The notes beneath the pieces are model-generated. The model made no database searches. It saw only the letters and a list, made by a program, of their open reading frames with translations, and was not told the DNA's origin. Positions 45,692 through 54,036 of a stretch of 64,000 bases of DNA are shown here, piece by piece; the first letter of the stretch is position 1; each line of letters starts with the position of its first letter. A program made the translations under genes and the position numbers. Source of the DNA: Sulfurimonas sp. (GTDB lineage Bacteria > Campylobacterota > Campylobacteria > Campylobacterales > Sulfurimonadaceae); NCBI GenBank assembly GCA_026988315.1, contig JALSLJ010000010.1, positions 1 to 64,000 of the forward strand. Reading direction: 5' to 3'.

Positions 45692-46201
45692 CTATTGTCC
45701 ACCCCAAGGCATCTCATCTTCAACCCATCCGTTGATGAAGCCATCTTCAAGATTGTAAGCTACAATACCCTCACTCGCTAGCATATTAGCGGCTGCTTTT
45801 GAGCGTGGGCCACTTCTACACACCAGAACTACGCTATCTACACCTTGCATTTTCATAGCTTGCATAACTTCACTTACAAAGTTTTTATTTTGAAGCTCTT
45901 TTGCATTATAGAGCTTCATCGCTGATTTATGGTCTTTTACTTTAGAGTTTTTTATCTCATAAGCAGCACTTTTTACACGAGTCTCAATTGATTTTGGGTC
46001 ATAGCTCCAGTAATAGGCAGGGATGTTGATAAACCCTTCACCATGACCGACATAGATATACTCTAAAGATGTTCTAACATCCACAATGATAGTTTTGCCC
46101 TCTTTTTGCATCTCGTAAGCCTCCTCGGCACTTAAATCTGCTTCGTAGGAATCTGCAAAAGATAGAGAAAAAAGTGTTATGATAGTCAATAATAGTTTCA
46201 T
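45692..46201 (-). CDS. Periplasmic rhodanese-domain protein
   Basis: Signal peptide KLLLTIITLFSLSFA followed by one rhodanese domain: TIIVDVRTSLEYIYVGHGEGFINIPAYY and the active-site loop VLVCRSGPRSKAAANML with the catalytic Cys. It would carry persulfide sulfur in the periplasm, for instance in sulfide or thiosulfate metabolism; the true substrate is unknown. Single-gene unit. Confidence 0.88.
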   Translation of the reverse strand: MKLLLTIITLFSLSFADSYEADLSAEEAYEMQKEGKTIIVDVRTSLEYIYVGHGEGFINIPAYYWSYDPKSIETRVKSAAYEIKNSKVKDHKSAMKLYNAKELQNKNFVSEVMQAMKMQGVDSVVLVCRSGPRSKAAANMLASEGIVAYNLEDGFINGWVEDEMPWGGQ

Positions 46202-46270
46202 TGGTATATTCCTTTTTTTTGATACTAATGTGATTATATCTTTTGTAAATTAAGATAACTTAAAAAATGA

Positions 46271-46276
46271 TATAAT
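46271..46276 (+). promoter_or_regulatory. Probable -10 box for the TrkA-type gene
   Basis: TATAAT overlaps the ATG proposed by the ORF track at 46275. Transcription would start near 46283, after that codon, which points to ATG 46302 as the true start. Confidence 0.5.
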
Positions 46277-46301
46277 GGCGAAAATTTCTAAAAGATATGG
46301 C

Positions 46302-47708
46302 ATGAAAAAGATTTTAATTATTAGTGATGGGGATGCTGGCGAGCATTTCATCAGAAGAGTCCTTGAGACTTACAGTACCGAAAATATTTACTATGTTGTT
46401 CAGACAAAAGCGAAAGAGTATGAGGATTTTAATCCTGCTCGTTTTAAATTTTATGAGTTTGATCCAACAAGTTTATATAAGCTCTCAAATCTGCTTAAGA
46501 TGGAGTTTGTCCAAGTATTTGTTGCCATGGAAAATTTAATTGATGTTGAGAACACCATTAAAAACATACGAACTATGAAAAAGCAACTTCGTGTCATAGT
46601 GCTCAATAAATGGCATATGCAAAATGAAGATCCTAACCTTGTGCTGATAAACTCAAATGAACTTTTAGCATCGAGACTTTTAGACTATATGCCAAATGTT
46701 CCCGTTATCGCACAAAATGTTGGGATAGGCGAGGGTGAAATTATGGAAGTTCTTGTTCCATTTGGAAGCTCTTTTGTGTATCGCCACATTGGTGTAATTG
46801 AGCAGAAAAATTGGCGTATAGTTGCTATTTACAGAAATAGAAAACTCATAATGCCTTCTCGAAGAAGAATGATTCAGCCAAATGATTTACTTGTTTTAGT
46901 GGGTGAACCAGCAGTTTTAAAGTCTGTATATCGTGCAATTAAGAGAGAACTTGGACAGTTCCCAGAACCCTTTGGCTCAAACCTCTACCTTTATATAGAT
47001 ATGAATCTCATAAATCCTTTAACCATAGAAGAGTTAGTAAGAAGAGCTGTCTTCGCACATAAAAAATTCAAGCATAACCTAATAATAAAAATTGTAAATC
47101 CTGGTAATATCTCTATAATCAGGTATATAAAAGAGTTTAGAAGTGATAATGTAGTTGTAGATATAGAGTATGATAATGTTAACTTACAAAATGCTTTTCA
47201 TGATGATATAAAAACATATCATATAGGACTTGTGATAGTTTCTAAGGAGATATTTGCAAATTATACGATGAGAAATACCCTTTTTGAATCTCATGTGCCT
47301 GTACTGAAAATATCTGATAAATCCTTTAGTTCTTTAAAAGATGCTGTTTTAGTTTTAACAGATAACCGTGATTTAGAGAAAATTTCTTCCACTATATTTG
47401 ATATATCTGAGCAGATGAGTTTTAATATAGAGATCCACAACTATATGAGTGAACATCAAGAGGAAAAAGAGCAGGTGATTGAGCACTATAATAATCTCTC
47501 AACTATTTTTACAAAAACTATAAAAGTGATAGAAGATGTTGATAACCCTATGCGAACACTAAGACAAAAAGATAACTTTATTCAAATCTTGCCTTTTACA
47601 AATAAATTGACTACAAGGCGAATTTTTTCTCTCCTTTCAACAGATAGTGAGAGACTGTATCATAAACTTGATGATTATCATCAGATTTTTATACCAGTAC
47701 AATTATAA
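46302..47708 (+). CDS. TrkA-type protein with N-terminal nucleotide-binding and RCK_C domains
   Basis: 468 residues beginning MKKILIISDGDAGEHFIRRVLETYS, a Rossmann-like domain in which the usual GxGxxG is replaced by SDGDAGEHF; then a TrkA-C domain (MEVLVPFGSSFVYRHIGVIEQKNWRIVAIYRNRKLIMPSRRRMIQPNDLLVLVGEPAVLKSVY), followed by about 240 further residues with no recognised motif. It may gate an ion channel or respond to a nucleotide. ATG 46302 is chosen because of the -10 box at 46271. Confidence 0.8.
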   Translation: MKKILIISDGDAGEHFIRRVLETYSTENIYYVVQTKAKEYEDFNPARFKFYEFDPTSLYKLSNLLKMEFVQVFVAMENLIDVENTIKNIRTMKKQLRVIVLNKWHMQNEDPNLVLINSNELLASRLLDYMPNVPVIAQNVGIGEGEIMEVLVPFGSSFVYRHIGVIEQKNWRIVAIYRNRKLIMPSRRRMIQPNDLLVLVGEPAVLKSVYRAIKRELGQFPEPFGSNLYLYIDMNLINPLTIEELVRRAVFAHKKFKHNLIIKIVNPGNISIIRYIKEFRSDNVVVDIEYDNVNLQNAFHDDIKTYHIGLVIVSKEIFANYTMRNTLFESHVPVLKISDKSFSSLKDAVLVLTDNRDLEKISSTIFDISEQMSFNIEIHNYMSEHQEEKEQVIEHYNNLSTIFTKTIKVIEDVDNPMRTLRQKDNFIQILPFTNKLTTRRIFSLLSTDSERLYHKLDDYHQIFIPVQL

Positions 47709-47743
47709 AAGTTCTCTAAATTCAATAAATATGATATGTAAAA

Positions 47744-47757
47744 ATTCTAAATAGAAT
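47744..47757 (+). promoter_or_regulatory. Palindrome across the likely -10 region of the accessory operon
   Basis: ATTCTA-AA-TAGAAT, six-base arms, ends 23 bases before the ATG at 47781. TAGAAT could be the -10 box, so a repressor binding the palindrome would control the SNF2/SMC operon. An AAAAAAGG ribosome site follows. Low-complexity context makes chance possible. Confidence 0.4.
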
Positions 47758-47780
47758 AATGTAAAGAAAAAAGGTAAAAA

Positions 47781-50540
47781 ATGTTAGAGCTATTTAAACA
47801 AGAGAAAAGTTTTTTAACAAGAGCTAAGGAAAAAAGCTCACTAAAGTATGTTATTGAGTTTGATGATGTGGGTGCTTATATCGAGGTTTGTGATTCTAAA
47901 CTTAAGCTTATAAAAGAGATTGATTATAGGGTTTATAATGGAATAGACAGAGAGATTTTACAACTTTTAGAAGATTCTAGTGAGAGGGATTTTTTTACTG
48001 TGAGTTGGGAGAGTGAAGAGAATCATATATATCTCGACAAACATCCACGCCTTGTTGAGCTTTTAAGACAAAATGGTAAGATTTTTAATCTCTCTGGGGA
48101 TGAAATATCTTTTAGTGAGGGTATTTCTAAAGTTGAGTTAGAGATAGTACAAGATTTGGAAAATAAGGGCAAATTTAAAACATCTTTGCAAGTTGATTCC
48201 CATACAGCCTTTAGATTTATAACTGCAAACTATGTGCTACTGCAAGAGAGAATTGTTCAAGTAAACGATATTGGTGAAAATTTCAATAAACTAGTCACTT
48301 TTAACACAAGCATAGAAAAAGAGAAGCTAGAAGAGTACCTAACAATTCTTTTTACATACTTTGAAAATATAGAGATAAAATATGATAATTATGAAGTTGA
48401 TTTTAAAGATGAAAAAAGGCTGATAAAACCAGCGGTGATATTTGAGAAAATAACATCAGATAATGAGTTGGTTTTAAGAACATCTGCAACAGTTGGAAAG
48501 TTAAGTCCTGAGTTTTTTAACGATTTTAATATCTCTAAAATAGTGCTTATAAATGAGTTGGAATCTAGTATTTCTGTATTTGAATGTGATTTTAGCGATG
48601 TTTTTGAGATATATGGAACTATTTTTTCTAAACTTAATTCGCTTAAGAGAACTCTGAAAGGTACAAGCTTTAGTGAGGAGGATGGGCTTTTTATCATAGA
48701 TGAGGAGTTAAGTCGTGAGTATATACTTAAAAATCTTCAAAACATCATAGCAAAAGCTGAGCTCTTTGGTAGTGAAAAATTAAAATCATACAAGTACAAC
48801 ACAAGCTCACCAACTCTCAATGTGGTCTTTAAAGATAAGATAGATTTTCTTGATAGTGGTGATGTAAGTGTAGATATTGGTGAGGATAATTTTAATGTTT
48901 TTGATATGATAAATCTTTACAAAAAACACTCTTACATCCCACTAAGTAACGGTGAAAAAGCGATAGTTGATAAGTCATACATCTCAAAGTTAGAGAGAAT
49001 ATTTAAAAAAGATGGTAAAAAAATCAAAGTATCGTTTTTTGATTTGCCTGAGATAGAGGATTTGATTCATAAAAAAGAGCAAAAAGTTTTTAAAAATTCC
49101 AGAAAATTTTATGAGGGGTTTAACTCTTTAAAAACATCAAAAACTAGGATGCCAAAGCTTAAAGATGTTGTGATGAGGGATTATCAAAAAGAGGGTGTGA
49201 GATGGCTAAAATATCTCTATGATAACAAATTTGGTGGATGTTTAGCTGATGATATGGGGCTTGGTAAAACACTTCAAGCTATCTCTCTTTTGTCATTTAT
49301 CTATCCTAAATCAAAAACTCCATCTTTAGTTGTTATGCCAAAGTCTCTTCTCTCAAACTGGCAAAATGAGCTAGAGAAATTTAATCCAAACCTATCTTTT
49401 TATATCTACTATGGTGCAAATAGAGAGATACAAGAGTTTAAAAAAAACAATGTTATTTTAACAACTTACGCACTTGTAAGAAATGATATAGAAAAATTTA
49501 GAGATATAAAGTTTGATACTATCATCTTAGATGAATCTCAAAATATTAAAAATGTAGATTCAAAAATCTCTAAGGCTGTGATGCTTTTAGAATCTAGCCA
49601 TAAATTTGCATTGAGTGGAACACCTATAGAGAACTCACTTTTTGAACTCTACTCACTTTTTAGGTTTATAAATGGTGGACTCTTCTCAACTCTAGCTGAT
49701 TTTAAAAGAGACTATGCAGTACCGATTCAAGGTGATGCAAATGAGGATGTTGCAAAAATCTTAAAAGCAAAAATATCTCCATTTCTACTAAGACGACTCA
49801 AAAAAGATGTTTTAAAAGATTTACCAGCAAAACAAGAGCAGGTGATTTATGTAGATATGGATGAGAATCATAAAAAGTTCTATAATCAAAAAAGAGATTA
49901 TTACAAACAGGTATTAGAGCAACAAATCTCTATGAATGGGATTGATAAATCAAAGTTTATGATTTTACAAGCTTTTAATGACTTAAGACAAATCGCATCC
50001 GCTCCAGAGCTAAAGAGTGAGGAGCAGATAGTATCTTCAAAGATAGAATCTCTTTTTGAGATGCTTGAAGATATAGTTTTAAACAACCATAAAGTTCTTA
50101 TCTTTGCAAACTTTTTAGGCTCACTAGATTTGATAAGTCAAAAAGCACAGTCTAAAGGGTATGAGCATCTTTTGATGACTGGAAGTACACGAAATCGTCA
50201 AGAGTTAGTAGATAAATTTCAAAATGACAAAAGTATAAAACTCTTTTTAATGACACTTAAAGTTGGTGGAGTTGGACTCAACTTAACAGAGGCTGATTAT
50301 GTCTTTATATTTGACCCATGGTGGAACAAATCTGCTGAAAATCAAGCCATTGATAGATGCCATAGAATGGGGCAGAAAAATAGAGTGTTTTCGTACAAGA
50401 TGATTACTAAAGGGACCATAGAGGAGAAAATCTTAGAGCTTCAAACTCAAAAGCAAGATATGACAGATATGATAATTAGTGGTGAAGATGGTGGGCTAAA
50501 ACAGCTTAGCAGTGCAGATTTAGAGTATATACTGGGGTAG
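47781..50540 (+). CDS. SNF2-family helicase, first gene of the accessory operon
   Basis: 919 residues. The C-terminal half is a Swi2/Snf2 double-stranded DNA translocase: ADDMGLGKTLQAISLL (motif I, Lys near 496), TIILDESQNIKN (motif II, DESQ), ALSGTPIENSLFELYSLFRFI (III), LLMTGSTRNRQELVDKF, LKVGGVGLNLTEADYVFIFDPWWNKSAENQAIDRCHRMGQ (V and VI). The N-terminal 450 residues lack a SWIM zinc finger; HSYIPLSNGEKAIVDKSYISKLERIF resembles the bacterial SNF2-associated region. It is followed after five bases by the 589-residue unknown, and likely remodels or translocates on DNA with the SMC proteins downstream. SNF2 helicases occur in other defence systems (DISARM, Zorya). Confidence 0.93.
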   Translation: MLELFKQEKSFLTRAKEKSSLKYVIEFDDVGAYIEVCDSKLKLIKEIDYRVYNGIDREILQLLEDSSERDFFTVSWESEENHIYLDKHPRLVELLRQNGKIFNLSGDEISFSEGISKVELEIVQDLENKGKFKTSLQVDSHTAFRFITANYVLLQERIVQVNDIGENFNKLVTFNTSIEKEKLEEYLTILFTYFENIEIKYDNYEVDFKDEKRLIKPAVIFEKITSDNELVLRTSATVGKLSPEFFNDFNISKIVLINELESSISVFECDFSDVFEIYGTIFSKLNSLKRTLKGTSFSEEDGLFIIDEELSREYILKNLQNIIAKAELFGSEKLKSYKYNTSSPTLNVVFKDKIDFLDSGDVSVDIGEDNFNVFDMINLYKKHSYIPLSNGEKAIVDKSYISKLERIFKKDGKKIKVSFFDLPEIEDLIHKKEQKVFKNSRKFYEGFNSLKTSKTRMPKLKDVVMRDYQKEGVRWLKYLYDNKFGGCLADDMGLGKTLQAISLLSFIYPKSKTPSLVVMPKSLLSNWQNELEKFNPNLSFYIYYGANREIQEFKKNNVILTTYALVRNDIEKFRDIKFDTIILDESQNIKNVDSKISKAVMLLESSHKFALSGTPIENSLFELYSLFRFINGGLFSTLADFKRDYAVPIQGDANEDVAKILKAKISPFLLRRLKKDVLKDLPAKQEQVIYVDMDENHKKFYNQKRDYYKQVLEQQISMNGIDKSKFMILQAFNDLRQIASAPELKSEEQIVSSKIESLFEMLEDIVLNNHKVLIFANFLGSLDLISQKAQSKGYEHLLMTGSTRNRQELVDKFQNDKSIKLFLMTLKVGGVGLNLTEADYVFIFDPWWNKSAENQAIDRCHRMGQKNRVFSYKMITKGTIEEKILELQTQKQDMTDMIISGEDGGLKQLSSADLEYILG

Positions 50541-50545
50541 ACGAT

Positions 50546-52315
50546 ATGAGATTTTTAATTTATGATAACAAAAAGTTACAAGAGATTGTTGGGGCTTGTA
50601 CATATCAAGAGCTACTTAGGTTTACAAAATTTATAAACGATGTAGCACCTGGAAGACTAAATATAACCAAGATAAATTCTACTAAAAAAACAGCACTAGT
50701 TAACTATCTTGTAGAGCTTTTAATGCAAGAGAAAAATGTTTTAAATATTGCTCAAAAGCTAATCAGTACAGAGGTTTCTAGCTTTTTATATATGAATATA
50801 GTTTGGAATAATATGGCTATGCAAACAAGCGAAATAGAAGATATGTTTCATCTAAACCTTGCTACCCCATCTGGAAGCAGATATGGAACCAATGAGGAGT
50901 ATTTGGGTGGAGTCTTAGCTTTAATAGTTCGAGTTACTAGAGTAAGTGGAGGGTTTTATTATGGGGATAGTATGGATATTTTGTCTATGAGTAGTAGTTT
51001 TTTTCCTCTTTTAAAAGTTCTTTTACCTATTCCAGATGATTTTGATTTAGAAAAAGTTGAGCATCCAAACAAGACAGACTACAGTTATACAAACGAAGAG
51101 AATGTGTTTAGCTTCATAAGTGTAGCCTCAGATATGCTAAAGAGTAATCTAGTTGAGTTTGGAAAAACCGGTGAAAAACCCCTTGCAAAATCTTTAAATA
51201 TCTTAAAGGCATCCACAGGGATAAATGAGTTTTATAGTGAGAAAAAGATAGATTCACTGGCTACAGATATGTTGACAAGAAGTTTTTCATACTATTACTG
51301 GGCAGCTAAAAAGTTTAAGCCTACAGAACTTGAGTCTTTGAAAGATTTTATAATGGATAAGTTTGAAGATAAGTATTACTTTTTTATAACAAGAGTACTA
51401 CTCACACACCTAAAAAAAGTAAGATTTGATCACCATTATACAAGAGAATTGGGTCTTTTTAATGCACTCAACTCAATTGTGCAAGATTTGCCAAAAGATT
51501 CATGGGTAAGTATGGAAAATATACTAAAATACTCAAGCTATAGAGAGTTAAAATTTCATTTAGAGTATAAGGGTAAAACTGATAACTATATTTTTGAGAG
51601 TGAAGCTGGTGATTACACTTGTGATACTAACTATACGGCACTGTTTTTTGAGCCAGTTTTAAGGGGTGGATTTTTTTATCTGGCATCTTTAGGGCTTTTT
51701 GAACTTATGTATGACAAACCTAAAAGTAACTACAATATAAAAGCAAAAGACAAAGAGTACATCTCTGTTTGGGATGGGCTAAAATATGTAAAAATAACTG
51801 AACTTGGAAAATATATTTTTGGTTTTTCTAAAAAGTACGAGCAAAAAACCATACAAAAGAGTAGACAAAATTTAAAGTTTGATGAGTATAAGCCTATCAT
51901 AACTATAGATTCCAAAGATACTATTTCGCAGGCAAAGCTAGAGCCATTTACTGAAACCTATGCTCCAAACAGATATATACTGAGTTATGCTAAAATATTT
52001 AAAGATTGTAAAAGCACAAAAGCCTTAGAGCTTAAGATAGAGAGCTTTTACAAACAGATAGAGAAAAACCCACCACAAGTTTTTAAAGATTTCTTTGATG
52101 AGATCAAGGCAAATCAAAATCTATTAAAAAGAGATTTAAAGCAAGTTGTGATAGAGTTGACAAATAATAAAAAACTTTTAAATCTTTTTATGAAAAATAA
52201 AAAAATACAAGAGTTGGTGATAAAAGCTCAGGGTTACAGAGTGATAGTTTTAAAAGAAAATATACCAAAACTTACTAAAATCGTTAAAGATAATGGCTTT
52301 TTTGTTGAGTTTTAG
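50546..52315 (+). CDS. Unknown 589-residue protein of the SNF2/SMC operon
   Basis: No family recognised. Largely helical; one segment around residues 390-425 (YISVWDGLKYVKITELGKYIFGF) has the look of a winged-helix wing followed by LTxLGxxLF-like sequence. The C terminus (LLNLFMKNKKIQELVIKAQGYRVIVLKENIPKLTKIVKDNGFFVEF) resembles the last domain of bacterial XPB-type helicase-associated proteins, a weak inference. No membrane helix or signal. It is placed between the SNF2 gene and the kleisin-like gene with gaps of 5 and 12 bases, so it is probably part of the complex, perhaps linking translocase and SMC ring. Confidence 0.75.
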   Translation: MRFLIYDNKKLQEIVGACTYQELLRFTKFINDVAPGRLNITKINSTKKTALVNYLVELLMQEKNVLNIAQKLISTEVSSFLYMNIVWNNMAMQTSEIEDMFHLNLATPSGSRYGTNEEYLGGVLALIVRVTRVSGGFYYGDSMDILSMSSSFFPLLKVLLPIPDDFDLEKVEHPNKTDYSYTNEENVFSFISVASDMLKSNLVEFGKTGEKPLAKSLNILKASTGINEFYSEKKIDSLATDMLTRSFSYYYWAAKKFKPTELESLKDFIMDKFEDKYYFFITRVLLTHLKKVRFDHHYTRELGLFNALNSIVQDLPKDSWVSMENILKYSSYRELKFHLEYKGKTDNYIFESEAGDYTCDTNYTALFFEPVLRGGFFYLASLGLFELMYDKPKSNYNIKAKDKEYISVWDGLKYVKITELGKYIFGFSKKYEQKTIQKSRQNLKFDEYKPIITIDSKDTISQAKLEPFTETYAPNRYILSYAKIFKDCKSTKALELKIESFYKQIEKNPPQVFKDFFDEIKANQNLLKRDLKQVVIELTNNKKLLNLFMKNKKIQELVIKAQGYRVIVLKENIPKLTKIVKDNGFFVEF

Positions 52316-52327
52316 ATAAGAGATAAA

Positions 52328-53491
52328 ATGGCAATCAATAAAAATATAATTGACATAATTCAGGTGCAGAACTCTTGTAGGGAGGTGATGCAAGAGTTAT
52401 ATAATTATGAATCTAGATCTAGTGATGCGATTAGGGATAGCTACGCAAATGCTAAACTTGATGATGCCATTGCTTTTGAAATAATTGAGTACGATGATTT
52501 TAATGAAGAGTTTAGTTTATCTCCCGATACAGAGGAGTATTTTAAAACAAGATTAGGTCAAAGTGGTGAGACAAATATAGGTCTAGTGGATGATAAGCTT
52601 TCTAAGTTGCAAGTGCATTTAAACTTTTACAACAAAAGGTTAAAGAGCCGAGAATCGGTCGATAAAGAGTTGAAGTCAATCTATAAAATACTTTCTCAAA
52701 TCCCTTCTCTTTTGAAGTATAATCTGTATGCCATAACCTCAAGTTCTATTTTTGCTTTTAAAAGTGAGCCAAATTTCGATATAAAAATGGATAAGTTAAA
52801 AATATGTCAAGATGAAATATCTCAACTTATAGATGCTTCACAAAGTATAGATAATTTTTTACAAATTCATTACAATTTTTTTAAAGCGATGAAAAATCCT
52901 AAAATAAGTTCTATGATTTTAAAATTAAAAAATAACTCAATTAAGCTTGAAAAATCATTTATCCAACTTTTTGATGATATTAGAAATTTTATAAATCAAA
53001 GTATAAAAGATGGTGAGTTTATAAAAAAACTTCAAACTCTAAAAGAGTTGAAAGATGAACACAAACTTATGCTCAATACAAATATACAAGAGCTTGCTAA
53101 AGATAAATCACCAGTTTTAAAAAGTACTAAAATCAGAAAGATTCATCCTTATGATAAGATTTTAGACTATATTGAGACAATTAGAAAAATAATAGATTCA
53201 AGAGAGATAGAGCTAAATGAGACAATGTCGGAGAGTGCTTTAGAGTATGATATAGATGAGATAGTTCAAATAGAGAGAAAATTATATAATTACCAAAAAC
53301 TAAATGATGATTTCTTATCTCAAGATGAAAATTTAGTGTCATTTTTGTTGAGCAGTGATATTGATAAAGATAGATTATTGGGCGTATTTGTTAGAATGTT
53401 GAAAAATTATTCACTTAAGTATGAGTTAGATGATGAAATATTTATAAAAATAGATGATAGAAAATATATAGAGGTAAAAAGATGCTTATAA
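52328..53491 (+). CDS. Kleisin-like subunit (JetA/MksF position)
   Basis: 387 residues, helical, with an N-terminal winged-helix-like part (FEIIEYDDFNEEFSLSPDTEEYFKTRLG) and a middle of helical bundles (LSKLQVHLNFYNKRLKSRESVDKELKSIYKILSQIP), then a C-terminal region that may form the second SMC contact (IDRKYIEVKRCL). The identity rests on gene order (kleisin, MukE-like, SMC, Toprim) and fold style, not on a motif. It overlaps the next gene by ten bases. Shorter than typical JetA (about 480). Confidence 0.6.
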   Translation: MAINKNIIDIIQVQNSCREVMQELYNYESRSSDAIRDSYANAKLDDAIAFEIIEYDDFNEEFSLSPDTEEYFKTRLGQSGETNIGLVDDKLSKLQVHLNFYNKRLKSRESVDKELKSIYKILSQIPSLLKYNLYAITSSSIFAFKSEPNFDIKMDKLKICQDEISQLIDASQSIDNFLQIHYNFFKAMKNPKISSMILKLKNNSIKLEKSFIQLFDDIRNFINQSIKDGEFIKKLQTLKELKDEHKLMLNTNIQELAKDKSPVLKSTKIRKIHPYDKILDYIETIRKIIDSREIELNETMSESALEYDIDEIVQIERKLYNYQKLNDDFLSQDENLVSFLLSSDIDKDRLLGVFVRMLKNYSLKYELDDEIFIKIDDRKYIEVKRCL

Positions 53492-54036
53492 ATGTAGATG
53501 AGTTAGTGCCACAACATATAGAGAAGATTTATCAGATTATAATTAAGGGTGGGTACATAAATGAAAACAGCTCAAAAAATGGTAACTCAGAACTTTATGA
53601 TGCCATAGTAAGTAAAGAGAGTGAACTTAGAGCTTACTTTAGACCTTTAGGCTACGCTCTTAAAAGAAGGGAAGGGTATTACTATTTTGCACGAAATGAT
53701 GCTTCTGATGGAGAGGCGGCGCTTGAGCAGATTGTAGATTATATTGAAATTGCTAATTTTTTTAAAACTCTTGATTCTAACTTTAGTGTTGGGTATAGAT
53801 TTAGTCTTACATCGATGGAGCAGCAGCTAAATAGTAACCTTGAGTTGCAAAATTTATCACTAAAGATGAAGGGTATTAAAGCAGATGATAACAGAGAATT
53901 TATTCAAAAAATAGTGGATAGATTAAGAAAAGATGGATTTGTAGAGGAGCAAAATAGTGCTAATGGTGAATTTATAGTTTTAAACTCTTATGAGTATATA
54001 GAGACATTTTTGGGTGAGGTAGAAGTTTATGAGTAG
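53482..54036 (+). CDS. MukE/MksE/JetB-like subunit
   Basis: 184 residues of winged-helix style: SELYDAIVSKESELRAYFRPLGYALKRREGYYYFARNDA is the typical MukE/JetB start (helix, YFxxLGxxLxxxxGYYYF), followed by helical and wing segments ending in FIVLNSYEYIETFLGE. In these complexes the protein binds the kleisin. It overlaps the kleisin gene by ten bases and the SMC gene by eight. Confidence 0.72.
   Translation: MLINVDELVPQHIEKIYQIIIKGGYINENSSKNGNSELYDAIVSKESELRAYFRPLGYALKRREGYYYFARNDASDGEAALEQIVDYIEIANFFKTLDSNFSVGYRFSLTSMEQQLNSNLELQNLSLKMKGIKADDNREFIQKIVDRLRKDGFVEEQNSANGEFIVLNSYEYIETFLGEVEVYE

Noticed and set aside
47781-50540. Reading the SNF2 gene as DISARM drmD or a Zorya gene
   Set aside because: No methyltransferase, drmA/B/C or zorA/B motor genes are adjacent; the partners are SMC-type.
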